Assembly (NCBI GenBank): GCA_015493615.1 | Contig: WGCV01000028.1 | Coordinates: 1 to 34,513, forward strand | Direction of reading: 5' to 3' | DNA length: 34,513 nt | DNA from: Melioribacteraceae bacterium | Lineage (GTDB): Bacteria > Bacteroidota > Ignavibacteria > Ignavibacteriales > Melioribacteraceae | In this document: positions 1 through 8,698 of the stretch, piece after piece | Numbering within the stretch: position 1 is the stretch's first letter | Layout: the number at the start of each line of letters is the position of its first letter | Program-made: the position numbers and the translations under genes | The notes under the pieces: model-generated | The model's input: the letters and a program-made list of their open reading frames with translations, nothing else | Database searches by the model: none | Told to the model about the DNA's origin: nothing

Positions 1-77
1 ATTAAAAAACCCACACAGCCTCATATATTGCTTTATTAACAGTAAAGATTTTTGAAGAAAAAATCAAGTAATGAGAT

Positions 78-109
78 ATAAAAAAAGGACAACCCGCAAG
101 TTGTCCTTT
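78..109 (-). terminator. Rho-independent terminator after the Ig/T9SS protein gene
   Basis: Read on the minus strand, a perfect 10-bp stem (AAAGGACAAC at 84-93 against GTTGTCCTTT at 100-109, 6-nt loop) is followed by a run of T. It lies about 40 bases after the stop codon at 148, so it should end that transcript. The matching A run on the other side means it might also work weakly on the plus strand. Confidence 0.85.
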
Positions 110-147
110 CAAAACCAATTTCTAGTAAGTTGTTGGAAATATAATGT

Positions 148-1653
148 TTATTTCATCAAAATCATCTTCTTTGTTGCAACAAAATTTCCGGCGCGTAATG
201 TGTAGAAATATACGCCGCTTGGTAAATCTGAACCGTTAAAAGTTACATGATATTGTCCGGCGGTTAACGGTTTATCCATAAGAGTGGCAACCTTTTGACC
301 CAGCAAATTATAAACGGATAATCTTACATTGCTGTTTTTTGGTAAAGTAAAATTAATATTTGTTGTCGGGTTAAACGGGTTCGGATAATTCTGCATTAAC
401 TCATATTTACAGGGGACTTGGCTATTATCGTCAACACCATTAATTAAAATAATTTGCCCGGTTTCCAAATCCGCAATAAACTCTTTTTCCTTATGAATAT
501 TTCCATTGCCATCCTCTATCACATATCTGAGTCCCCAATATAAACCGTCATCCGGAGGATTATAGTCTTGATCAGACAGCCGCCCCAAGTCAAGCTCAAC
601 ATTCAGCTCATACCCGGGAGGGATCGTCTGTTGTCTAAACTCAGCGCCTCCGTTTGCTTCCGCTGTTTGAATAAACGAACTCGGGTCGGCGGCTCTAAAA
701 ACATTAACTCCCAAATCCGTACTGGTAAACTCTCCGTCATACCAGCCCCACATATCATCGTAAGAAAGTCCTCCCCATTGTTCATTATATTTTATTCTAT
801 TGAGAACTTGACCAGGCCCGTTGGAAGCATCGCGGTAAATAAACTCCCAAGTATTAACTGTTCCGTCAAAAGCAAAATCATCAGAAAATGCATACCAAAG
901 AGAATCGGTTGGATGAACAACATTAGCCGCAGAATCTATAATAGCGGCAATTTCCTGAAATGAATAATTATGTAAACATGGGAAATTCAAATTAAAATTT
1001 ACAACATCCGAACCTTGAACAATAACCGGCGTACTAAATAAAATTCTATCATGACCGCCAAACTCGCCGTTATTATCTACATCCTTAAATGCTACTATTC
1101 CGTACGCCCCGTTTTTCACGTAAGAAAGATTATAATTTCCGTCGTCGTCCGCTGTTGTAATTACAGAAAAATCGGGACCGTCTTTTCCGCCTTGATATAG
1201 AATAACTATTGTATTCGCAACGGAAAGACTTGGATCGCAAGACATAATTTTTCCGCTTATGTTAACGCCGGTAAACGAAGGCTCAGTAGTGAATCTGTAA
1301 ATATAAGGCGTTTGCAAAGTATCGCCCGATTCGCTTCTGATACCGTAAAAACAAAAGTTGTAATCATGATTGCTTCCGGTCTGAATCGGCAAAATTATTG
1401 TTTTGTGGTCGGAACTAAAATTAAATGCCCCGTCCAATTCCATAGCTGTATTGCTAACAATAAACTGGTTATCATCTCCGTTTCCTGTGTTCATTGTTAT
1501 ATCCAGCGGTTCGTTGAATGTTATTGAAATAATCTGCCCGGCGGCAACATTTGACTCACCGTTTGCCGGCGAGGTGCTTACAACCTGCAACTGAGCTTGC
1601 GAAGAAACTGCAAAAAGGAAAAATACAAAAAGAAATAATTTAAAGTTTTTCAT
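148..1653 (-). CDS. Secreted Ig-like domain protein with type IX sorting signal
   Basis: This 501-residue exported protein has no function I can assign. Residues 1-20 form a signal peptide (KLFLFVFFLFAVSSQA, then QLQVV). Residues 22-125 resemble the bacterial Ig-like Big_5 fold (STSPANGESNVA, ITFNEPLD). Residues 133-200 look like a small beta-sandwich with a DVDNNGEFGG calcium-type loop. The last 80 residues are a type A T9SS sorting domain (YPNPFNPTT, then SGVYFYTLRAGNF, KKMILMK). Such proteins cross the outer membrane by the Por system and are released or anchored at the surface. The ATG is preceded by AGGGAGG at 7 bases. A folded leader lies upstream and a strong terminator downstream, so it is probably transcribed alone. 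The middle third (200-400) matches nothing I know. Confidence 0.9.
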   Translation of the reverse strand: MKNFKLFLFVFFLFAVSSQAQLQVVSTSPANGESNVAAGQIISITFNEPLDITMNTGNGDDNQFIVSNTAMELDGAFNFSSDHKTIILPIQTGSNHDYNFCFYGIRSESGDTLQTPYIYRFTTEPSFTGVNISGKIMSCDPSLSVANTIVILYQGGKDGPDFSVITTADDDGNYNLSYVKNGAYGIVAFKDVDNNGEFGGHDRILFSTPVIVQGSDVVNFNLNFPCLHNYSFQEIAAIIDSAANVVHPTDSLWYAFSDDFAFDGTVNTWEFIYRDASNGPGQVLNRIKYNEQWGGLSYDDMWGWYDGEFTSTDLGVNVFRAADPSSFIQTAEANGGAEFRQQTIPPGYELNVELDLGRLSDQDYNPPDDGLYWGLRYVIEDGNGNIHKEKEFIADLETGQIILINGVDDNSQVPCKYELMQNYPNPFNPTTNINFTLPKNSNVRLSVYNLLGQKVATLMDKPLTAGQYHVTFNGSDLPSGVYFYTLRAGNFVATKKMILMK

Positions 1654-1726
1654 GAGTACCTCCCTATAATTAATGAATGTTTAATTAATTTCATGAAATA
1701 CTTGTTTGACTTAAAGTTGTCGTAAT

Positions 1727-1845
1727 GTGGAAAGCGCTGCCCGATCAACAATTCGGAAATTTCTGTTAACCTTTTACGGTTACTGCCCGAACAATTCCAC
1801 TCTGAATTTGCGAATTAATAGTATGTTTAACCTGAATGACATACT
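1727..1845 (-). promoter_or_regulatory. Possible structured RNA leader of the Ig/T9SS gene
   Basis: On the minus strand, nested complementary segments are visible: GTGGAA (1800-1795) with TTCCAC (1732-1727), TTCGG (1791-1787) with CCGAA (1756-1752), and TAACC (1782-1778) with GGTTA (1771-1767) around a GTAAAA loop. The string TCGGGCAG occurs twice, each time shortly after AATTGTT. A separate hairpin, AGTATGT with ACATACT (1845-1820), lies just 5'. The start codon is about 75 bases downstream. It could be a riboswitch-like or protein-binding leader. It does not match a riboswitch consensus I can recall, so the role is open. Confidence 0.35.
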
Positions 1846-1963
1846 TTTTAAGTTAGCAAATATCTCATTGTGAAATATTTTCTGTGGTAATTTAATAAAA
1901 AATAGTAATAAGTTATTCTGCTCGGAAAAATTTATTAAAGTTCAATGTGAACCCTGTCACAAA

Positions 1964-2003
1964 TAAAAAACACGGATTGAGATACCTCATTCCCAATCCG
2001 CGT
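1964..2003 (-). terminator. Terminator after the large BNR protein gene
   Basis: On the minus strand, ACGCGGATTG (2003-1994) pairs with CAATCCGTGT (1979-1970), including one G-T pair, and is followed by six T. It starts 22 bases after the stop codon at 2025. The stretch 1654-1963 otherwise holds only the leader described above and no gene. Confidence 0.75.
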
Positions 2004-2024
2004 TTAATCTGATTTAGATTCAAT

Positions 2025-5000
2025 TTAATCTTTATTAAATTCCGGCACGCGTCCCGGAGTCCAAGGGGCTTTTCCCTTCTCGAGCACTTTTTCCAAAGGC
2101 GCTATTTCATCGGAATAAATTTTCTTAACCTTTGAAAGAAGCGGCGGGAACTCCTCAACAAGAATCTTATATGCCGTTTTTTCGTTTTGCGTTAAACCTG
2201 CGGTTGACTGCCAGTGCGTCCACATCATTGTGTTTACCCGTTCATTAATCGGCACGGGAGACGGAGGTATTTCTTCCTGACTTGCTCGAGGCTTTTGTCC
2301 CGTAAACTTAAACAGAATATCGTCCAGCTCGAGAGAAACCTTTTCCGCTTTGTTGAAATAGGAAATATCCACACCGGGAGTTTGATAAATCGCCTGCTTG
2401 ATGTACTCAACGCGCTTCTTCAATTCCATGGTATATTTTTGAGTTGCGCGGATTGTGCGAACCAAATCTCCCGCTTGCTTTTCAAAGTTAACTACGGCTG
2501 CATAATCGCTCGCAGGCAATGTTGTATTGTTAAGTTTCTTAGCGGTAAATTCAACGGTGTCGGTTAATCCGGTAATTTTTCCTTTGTAATACAACGACAT
2601 AAAAACTTTGTACTTGCCGGGCATAACTCCGATTCCGGAGCGTGATTTTGCGGTAGGATTAAATTTGTTATCCTTAATCGAAATCGGATTAATATCCGGA
2701 TAACGCAAGTCCCAAGTAATTCTGTTTAATCCTTTGCTTACCGGCGCGGTCAATCTTCTGACGCTGTTGTTGTATTCGTCAAGAATCGTAAAAATCAGAT
2801 GAGGTTTAATTTCTTCCTTCTCCTTTCTGATTTCCGAATAAGGGGGCTGAGGGATTTTTTCGCTCTTCTTGAAAAGCTCTTTCTCTTTCTCCTTTCTCAA
2901 TTCAAATTCGGTTTTGGGAACGTCTCTTAAGTAATAAGTAAAAGTCGCCCCAAACGGAGGATTGGGATCGCGGAAGTAATCGGAACCTTGTCCGTATCTC
3001 CCGCCGTTTTGAACGTACATAAGCGCATCCCGGACAGGGAAAATATACGCTTTGGTATTTTTCAAAAACGACTCGCTGATTTTGCGGAGAGGAGAATAAT
3101 CATCCAATATATAAAATCCGCGTCCGAAAGTTGCAATCGCCAAATCGGATTCCCTTTTTTGAATTGCAATGTCGCGGACTGCAATATCCGGCATTCCGCC
3201 TTTCAGCTGAATCCACTTTTCTCCGCCGTTAGGACTGAAAAAGAGTCCGAACTCAGTCCCGACAAAAAGAAGATTCGGATCTTTAAAATCCTGCTGAATT
3301 GTATGAACTGTTCCGTTCTTCGGCAAATTGTTAGATATTGGTTCCCACGTTTTACCTTTGTCCTCGCTCTTCAGAAGATAGGGCTTAAAGTCGTCTCTTT
3401 TTCTGTTATCAAAAGAAGCATAAACAACATTTTCATCAAACTTGGAAGCTAAAATGTCGCTTACATAGCAGTAGGAAGGAACGTCCGGAAACTCGGTTAC
3501 TCTTCTCCACGTTTTGGCGTCTTCGGTGATTGAAATTACTCCGTCGTCGGTCCCGACATAAATTAAATTCTCTTTAACTGGCGATTCATCGAGAGAAACG
3601 GCAGTTCCGTATAGAGAAGTGGAAACGTCTTTAGAGACAGCGTCAATACTCCAATACTTCCCCATCACCTTCCATTTATTTCTATCCGTTCCGGAAGTAA
3701 TATCTCCGCTTATCTTTTTCCAGGTATTTCCGCGGTCGTCGCTGCGGAAAACAAAATTCGCGGCAGTGTAAAGTCGGGTATGAGAATGAGGACTTATAAT
3801 CAACGGCGTGTTCCAATTCCACTTGTACGAAAGTTCTCCTTTTTTCGGTTCGGGGCGAATCGGGATAGCTTCCTTACTTTTTCTGTCGTAGCGAACCATG
3901 TTGCCGTACTGCGCTTCGGCGTAAACTATATTGGGATTTTCCGGATCCGTAGCGCTCCAGAAACCATCGCCGCCGTTTGTAGGATACCAGTCGGCGTTAA
4001 CGATTCCATCCTGATTAATTGTTCTTGTCGGACCGCCGAGACTATTGTTGTCCTGCGTTCCGCCGTAAATGTTGTAAAAAGGATAATCGTTATCTACGGC
4101 AACTCTGTAAAATTGCGTTACAGGTAAATTTGATTTATGCTGGAATGTTAAACCGCCGTCGTACGTCTCATAAACGCCGCCGTCGCCGCCGATTAAGAAC
4201 TGTTTCGGGTCGTCGGGATTTATCCACATTGCATGGTCGTCCACGTGTCTGTCTTTTAGTCCGACGCGCTTCCAGGTTTTTCCGCCGTCTTCGGTATAAA
4301 CCGAGCGGGTTTCAACCGAATAAACTTTATCCACATCTTTCGGGTCGCAATAAATCTCGTTAAAATATTGCCCGCTTGAGGAATGATTACTCATCTTCTG
4401 CCAAGACGCTCCTCTGTTGGTCGAGCGGAAAAATCCTCCTTTGTCGTACTGTGCTTCCACAATAAGATAAAGCACATCAGGATTTACCGGAGATATTGCT
4501 ATTCCCATTCCGCCCAGATCCACTTTGGGCAAACCTTTCATGATTTTGTTCCAAGTCTTTCCTCCGTCGGTGGATTTATAAACGGCTGATTCGGGACCTC
4601 CGCTTATTGCGGTGTAAACATGCCGTCTTCTCTGTTCTGAAGTTGCGTAAAGAACATCCGGATTTCGGGGATCGAAAATAATATTGTTAACTCCGGTGTT
4701 ATCGCTTATTTTCAGAACTCGTTTCCAAGTTTTTCCTCCGTCTGTAGTTTTATATAAGCCTCTGTCTCCGCCCGAAGCCCAAACGGAACCTTCAGCTGCA
4801 ACATAAACAACATCGGAGTTTCGCGGGTCAACGACAATTCCGCCGATTTGACGCGAATTCTTTAAGCCCATATTTTTCCAGCTTGCACCGCCGTCCAATG
4901 ATTTAAACACGCCGTTGCCGTATCCTAAAGCTCGCTGGTGATTGTTTTCGCCGGTGCCCACCCAAACCACATTACTGTTGTTCGGATCAATCGTTACAAC

Positions 5001-5291
5001 GCCTATTGAGTAGCTTCCGTAATGATCAAAAACAGGCTTGAATGTAATTCCGTGATTCTCCGTCTTCCAAACTCCGCCTGACGCGGTCGCCACATAATAT
5101 TCGGAGTGATTTTTAGGGTTTACGGCAAAATCCGCAATTCTTCCCGAAACAAAAGCGGGATCGAGATTGCGTAATTTCAGATTCTGAAATGTACTCGCGC
5201 TAAGGGGTTCATTTTTTTTCGGATTATCTTTTGCAAAAAAGGGAATGCTAACCATGAATAAAAAAATGAATAATGAAGTCAACTTCTTCAT
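2025..5291 (-). CDS. Secreted BNR/sortilin-type beta-propeller protein
   Basis: This is a large exported protein of the VPS10/sortilin-like BNR-repeat family, often annotated as a glycosyl hydrolase without proof of catalysis. The start is taken at the ATG at 5291, giving 1088 residues: TTGGAGAT lies 5 bases upstream and MKKLTSLFIFLFMVSIPFFA then forms the signal peptide. The longer frame would need a TTG at 5324. Asp-box motifs repeat through the first 700 residues (SLDGGASW, TTDGGKTW, STDGGKTW, SDDRGNTW, SEDKGKTW), which predicts two seven- to ten-bladed propellers. Residues 800-900 hold a charged linker and a beta domain, and the rest is helical. No T9SS tail is seen, unlike its neighbour. 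The substrate is unknown. A terminator follows, so it is probably monocistronic. Confidence 0.9.
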   Translation of the reverse strand: MKKLTSLFIFLFMVSIPFFAKDNPKKNEPLSASTFQNLKLRNLDPAFVSGRIADFAVNPKNHSEYYVATASGGVWKTENHGITFKPVFDHYGSYSIGVVTIDPNNSNVVWVGTGENNHQRALGYGNGVFKSLDGGASWKNMGLKNSRQIGGIVVDPRNSDVVYVAAEGSVWASGGDRGLYKTTDGGKTWKRVLKISDNTGVNNIIFDPRNPDVLYATSEQRRRHVYTAISGGPESAVYKSTDGGKTWNKIMKGLPKVDLGGMGIAISPVNPDVLYLIVEAQYDKGGFFRSTNRGASWQKMSNHSSSGQYFNEIYCDPKDVDKVYSVETRSVYTEDGGKTWKRVGLKDRHVDDHAMWINPDDPKQFLIGGDGGVYETYDGGLTFQHKSNLPVTQFYRVAVDNDYPFYNIYGGTQDNNSLGGPTRTINQDGIVNADWYPTNGGDGFWSATDPENPNIVYAEAQYGNMVRYDRKSKEAIPIRPEPKKGELSYKWNWNTPLIISPHSHTRLYTAANFVFRSDDRGNTWKKISGDITSGTDRNKWKVMGKYWSIDAVSKDVSTSLYGTAVSLDESPVKENLIYVGTDDGVISITEDAKTWRRVTEFPDVPSYCYVSDILASKFDENVVYASFDNRKRDDFKPYLLKSEDKGKTWEPISNNLPKNGTVHTIQQDFKDPNLLFVGTEFGLFFSPNGGEKWIQLKGGMPDIAVRDIAIQKRESDLAIATFGRGFYILDDYSPLRKISESFLKNTKAYIFPVRDALMYVQNGGRYGQGSDYFRDPNPPFGATFTYYLRDVPKTEFELRKEKEKELFKKSEKIPQPPYSEIRKEKEEIKPHLIFTILDEYNNSVRRLTAPVSKGLNRITWDLRYPDINPISIKDNKFNPTAKSRSGIGVMPGKYKVFMSLYYKGKITGLTDTVEFTAKKLNNTTLPASDYAAVVNFEKQAGDLVRTIRATQKYTMELKKRVEYIKQAIYQTPGVDISYFNKAEKVSLELDDILFKFTGQKPRASQEEIPPSPVPINERVNTMMWTHWQSTAGLTQNEKTAYKILVEEFPPLLSKVKKIYSDEIAPLEKVLEKGKAPWTPGRVPEFNKD

Positions 5292-5358
5292 ATTATCTCC
5301 AAGGATTATAGAATTAAAACACAAACTCTTATTTTTTATGTAAAGTAATATAGAAAAA

Positions 5359-5409
5359 TTAGAATTTAGAATATAGAATATAGAATATAGAAGTTAGAAT
5401 AAAGAATTA
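5359..5409. repeat. Tandem heptamer repeat, unit TAGAATA
   Basis: About seven consecutive copies of a 7-base unit (TAGAATA and variants TAGAATT, TAGAAGT, AAGAATT) lie 70 bases upstream of the BNR gene start. Low-complexity units like this change copy number by slippage. They are far too short and close-packed for a CRISPR array. The region 5292-5826 contains no gene. Confidence 0.8.
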
Positions 5410-5466
5410 AAAATTGTATGTAAAAAACAAAGTTAAACGGGACACAAATAAGAAGGAAACAGTTAT

Positions 5467-5549
5467 CGGTAATCCGCCAAAAATGAACCAACATTCAAAA
5501 ACATTTCATAATTCTTAATTATTTCGTAATGGCGGAATGCGGTTTACCG
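5467..5549. repeat. 83-bp imperfect inverted-repeat element
   Basis: CGGTAATCCGCC (5467-5478) is mirrored by GGCGGA (5531-5536) and TTACCG (5544-5549), with the right arm interrupted by a 7-base insert. The middle is A/T-rich. It resembles a small non-coding palindromic element and could form a cruciform or hairpin. A C/T-rich tract with a GACGCAAGACG-like minus-strand sequence follows at about 5571-5600. A relative of that tract occurs near 11510. Confidence 0.5.
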
Positions 5550-5667
5550 CTAAAAATATTACAATTCAAACTCGTCTTTCGTTTCTCGTCTTGCGTCTCC
5601 CTTAACTCTAACCTCTTACTTATTGCTTTCTTTAAATTCCTTACGATTTATTTTTTAACACTCGTTA

Positions 5668-5828
5668 TTTATTAGAGACCTTTGCAAAACCTAAAATTGT
5701 CATATTGAGGACGGTGAGAGCCGTCCGAAATATCTCTAAACTCGGTACTATTACCAGTTTTGAGATTCTTCATTCCACTTCGCTTCATTCAGAATGACAA
5801 ATTTCGGGGTTATGCAAAGCCTTCTATT
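5668..5828. repeat. MITE-like element with terminal inverted repeats
   Basis: CTTTGCA (5680-5686) followed by AACC, AAAATTGTCAT is mirrored at the right end by ATGACAAATTT, GGGTT and TGCAAAG (5813-5819). Weaker matching extends outward into TTATTAGAGACC and its counterpart. Inside, GAAATATCTCTAAACT is the counterpart of a GAGATTCTTCATTC segment. A small hairpin, GGACGG with CCGTCC, sits in the left arm only. There is no room for a transposase, so it would be a non-autonomous element or a degenerate dispersed repeat. Its right end reaches the stop codon of the channel gene at 5827. Confidence 0.55.
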
Positions 5829-6831
5829 AATTTTTATTTTGGCACAAATGAACTAATTTTTCCAAATCCTCGCTTCGTCCGATTGCAATCAACTGATCGC
5901 CCCCCAAGATTTTTGTCTTAGCGCTGGGATTATAAACAAAGTCGCCATTCGCCTTATGAATTGCTACAACGATAATATTCAGGTCTCTGCGAAGCGGAGA
6001 TTCCGACAGAGATACGCCTGCAAGAAGCGATTCTTCGGCGACGGTTACTTCCTCCAAGCCGATATTGATATTTTCCTTCCGCGCAATTCCTTCAATAAAA
6101 TCAATCACTTTAGGACGCAGTAAAAGCTGTACCATTCTTGAACTCCCTATTTCAAAGGGCTTCACGACGCGGTCAACACCGGCTTTAAGTAATTTAACTT
6201 CGCTTCCTTCGTCAACGGCTCGTGAAATAACATAAATCTTAGGATTAATTTGTTTTGCGCTTAACGCTGTAAAAACATTCTCGGCGTCGGAATGAGTAAC
6301 CGTAACAATTCCCTTTGCATTTTCAATTCCCGCGCGCTTAAGCGTTTCGTCGTTGCTAGCATCGCCTATTACGAACATATAGCCGTTTTCGGTCAACTCG
6401 TCAACCTTTGAACCGTCCCTTTCGATTACAATAAACTTTGCGCCGTTTCTCTTTAACCCCTCGCAAATACTTCTCCCCATTCTCCCGTATCCGCAAACAA
6501 TGTAGTGCCCGGATAAATTCTGCATTTTTCTGCTCATCCTTCTTTTTCTAAAAATTTGCATTTCAATCAATAATTGCGCCGCGCGTCCGCCGGTATATGC
6601 GATAGCAATAACGCCGGCGAAAATCACTATTACGGTAAAAACTTTTCCGGAATCGGAAAGAGGCTTAACCTCCTTAAAACCTGTTGTAGTCATTGAAATT
6701 ACGGTCATATAAAAAGCGTCAAGAAGAGAAAAATTTTTCTCAATAATCATATAACCCAGCGTGCCGAGTATCAGAACGCCGACTATCGCCGCAAAGCCAT
6801 AGATTACTTTCTTATATAAATTTTCGTAAAT
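5827..6831 (-). CDS. Two-TM potassium channel with RCK (TrkA-N/TrkA-C) module
   Basis: This is an inner-membrane ion channel subunit with a cytoplasmic nucleotide-sensing ring. The first ATG (6750) would remove the first helix. The open frame continues upstream and encodes NLYKKVIYGFAAIVGVLILG, a clear TM1, before a stop at 6859. No ATG, GTG or TTG exists there. The best candidate is ATT at 6831, 6 bases after AAGAGG, giving 334 residues. In that numbering the pore filter is T48-T-T-G-F-K-E54 rather than TVGYGD, TM2 follows at 60-82, the RCK Rossmann motif GYGRMG is near 110, and a TrkA-C domain fills 240-330. It follows the methyltransferase gene by 67 bases and may share its transcript. The channel family is certain. 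The start and ion selectivity are inferred. Confidence 0.85.
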   Translation of the reverse strand: MYENLYKKVIYGFAAIVGVLILGTLGYMIIEKNFSLLDAFYMTVISMTTTGFKEVKPLSDSGKVFTVIVIFAGVIAIAYTGGRAAQLLIEMQIFRKRRMSRKMQNLSGHYIVCGYGRMGRSICEGLKRNGAKFIVIERDGSKVDELTENGYMFVIGDASNDETLKRAGIENAKGIVTVTHSDAENVFTALSAKQINPKIYVISRAVDEGSEVKLLKAGVDRVVKPFEIGSSRMVQLLLRPKVIDFIEGIARKENINIGLEEVTVAEESLLAGVSLSESPLRRDLNIIVVAIHKANGDFVYNPSAKTKILGGDQLIAIGRSEDLEKLVHLCQNKN

Positions 6832-6898
6832 TGTTAACCTCTTCGATTTAAAAGCAAGTTAAACATTCAATCCCCTAAAGATAAGGGACACAATTTTC

Positions 6899-8698
6899 TT
6901 AACATTGAGCTACAATATTAATCGAATTGCCTGATTTATTTGCGGTTTGCTCGTCAAAAATATTCAACTGTTCGCTATCTTCAAGTCCTTTTCTAAACAA
7001 ATTCCTTTTATATTTTTCCCAATCACTAAGATTAATTTCTAAAGCTGCGCTCTTTAATTCCGAAAACTCTGTTTCAAAAGCTATTTCTCTTAAATTAATT
7101 CTCATCAGCAAATCTTTGGTAATCATTCTTTTAGCGTCTTTAAATGCAATCGATCTAATAAAATCTTGAGTTATCTTTTTATTTAATAAGAGCCTTGTAA
7201 TTTCCGCATCAACCAATTTATCAAATCCGACAAAATAGCATGTATCGTCAAGCATAACAGGTTTCCCTTTATATGGCTTTATTAGAGAAAACTGGGCGCT
7301 TTTGTACATTCCGGAAATTCCGACTTTGAACGGTTTGAACGAATACTCCCCTATTCCGAAAATTGAAAATTTAGGTTTTCCTTTATAAATGGACGATTTT
7401 CTGCCATTGAAAATTTCGATGTTTTTATATAGATAAGTATAAGTTTTCGGATATTGTTTTTCAATATACTCTGTATTATCTCCGATTTTTTTTTGGGTAA
7501 TAATTATATATTTACGAGGCTCCTCAATTATTTGTCCCTTTAAATCCGAACTTTTCAGCAAACCGTAAAGAAGGTCTTCTTCAATTATAACTCTCTCGTT
7601 ATTATTGTTCAAATACTCATCATTGTATTTCTCCAGTTCCATTACTTTGGACGCATCGTGTTTGACGCCTTGCCTCCAAACAAACGGGAATTCTCCATCA
7701 ATATTTTTAGATTTTAAGTAAAGGTCTATATCGGCTACAAATTTATTATTCACCCAACCGTAAACTCTAACTTTTTTCCCTCTATAAAAATCATATTCCG
7801 TGATTGTTTTTTCCGGTTTTTTCCCAATTGTAGAGGTAAAAAGAGAGGCGTTAACAGAGACATTAAATTCCTTTTTCGTATTAATATTAAACTGTTTAAG
7901 ATTTGAAATTTTGTAATTACCAAACTTCTGTTCGAGAAGAATACTTTTTACTACCGAATTCTTAATCAGAAAAGCAAATTCTCCGACAGAATCGGAGAAT
8001 GAAGATAAAATCTTAATAGAAATATATTCTCCAATATCGAAATTACCTTTTCCCGTTATTGCGTCAAAACCGTTATGTTTTTTAAAATTTGATTTAACCG
8101 GTAAATTATTAGAACTAAGCGAAGACAATTTTGAGTTTGTAACCCAAGGCGGATTTCCGATTATCAATATTTTATCCGATTTATGCGAGGAAGCGATCCG
8201 TCCGAAATTAAAATCAAAAACGTTGGCATGAAAAATAGTAATTTCAGGGGGGGGAATGCTTTTTTCATTCGAGAGAAAAAAATCCAAAATGGAAAATTTG
8301 GTTTCCCAAACATAAGGCTTGTAAATTTCAACTCCATATATTTTTTTTAAGGAGTTGAATATTTTAAGACCGGAAATTATGAAACTTCCTTTTCCGCATG
8401 TAGGTTCAATAATAACTTCCGGAGCATTGATTTCCTTTTGTAATAATTTACAAATTTTTTCGCTTAAGTCTTTGTTCGTTTGAAAATCCCCATACTCGGC
8501 TCTATCGGGTTCTTCTATTACATTGTCGCTTTCTTTCAATTTCGTTAAAAGTTCATCCGTTTCGGCTTGATTTTCAAAAAACGGATTAATCCCGCAAATG
8601 GATTTTATCTTTGAATTTACAGTCTCAAAATCAAAATCACTAAATTCCTTAAAAAATTCCGCTACATTATTTGCAATATTTGCGCTAAAGATTTTCAT
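6899..8698 (-). CDS. Type II N6-adenine DNA methyltransferase
   Basis: This protein modifies adenine in DNA using S-adenosylmethionine and should protect the host from the nuclease encoded just upstream. It has 599 residues. EYGDFQT (68-74) is the leading motif seen in M.TaqI-like enzymes. EPTCGKGSF (98-106) is motif I for cofactor binding, YGVE (121-124) is the acidic residue that follows it, and NPPW (182-185) is catalytic motif IV. Residues 300-560 probably hold the target recognition domain. The ATG overlaps the stop of the endonuclease gene as ATGA (8695-8698), which implies coupled translation. The region looks more A/T-rich than the housekeeping genes, consistent with transfer. The recognition site cannot be read from the sequence. 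Confidence 0.88.
   Translation of the reverse strand: MKIFSANIANNVAEFFKEFSDFDFETVNSKIKSICGINPFFENQAETDELLTKLKESDNVIEEPDRAEYGDFQTNKDLSEKICKLLQKEINAPEVIIEPTCGKGSFIISGLKIFNSLKKIYGVEIYKPYVWETKFSILDFFLSNEKSIPPPEITIFHANVFDFNFGRIASSHKSDKILIIGNPPWVTNSKLSSLSSNNLPVKSNFKKHNGFDAITGKGNFDIGEYISIKILSSFSDSVGEFAFLIKNSVVKSILLEQKFGNYKISNLKQFNINTKKEFNVSVNASLFTSTIGKKPEKTITEYDFYRGKKVRVYGWVNNKFVADIDLYLKSKNIDGEFPFVWRQGVKHDASKVMELEKYNDEYLNNNNERVIIEEDLLYGLLKSSDLKGQIIEEPRKYIIITQKKIGDNTEYIEKQYPKTYTYLYKNIEIFNGRKSSIYKGKPKFSIFGIGEYSFKPFKVGISGMYKSAQFSLIKPYKGKPVMLDDTCYFVGFDKLVDAEITRLLLNKKITQDFIRSIAFKDAKRMITKDLLMRINLREIAFETEFSELKSAALEINLSDWEKYKRNLFRKGLEDSEQLNIFDEQTANKSGNSINIVAQC

Noticed and set aside
1727-1800. c-di-GMP-I riboswitch upstream of the Ig/T9SS gene
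   Set aside because: GGGCAGTAACC is reminiscent of part of the class, but the GGACGCAAAG half and receptor are absent.
5359-5409. Possible CRISPR array
   Set aside because: Units are 7 bases with no spacers and no cas genes are nearby.
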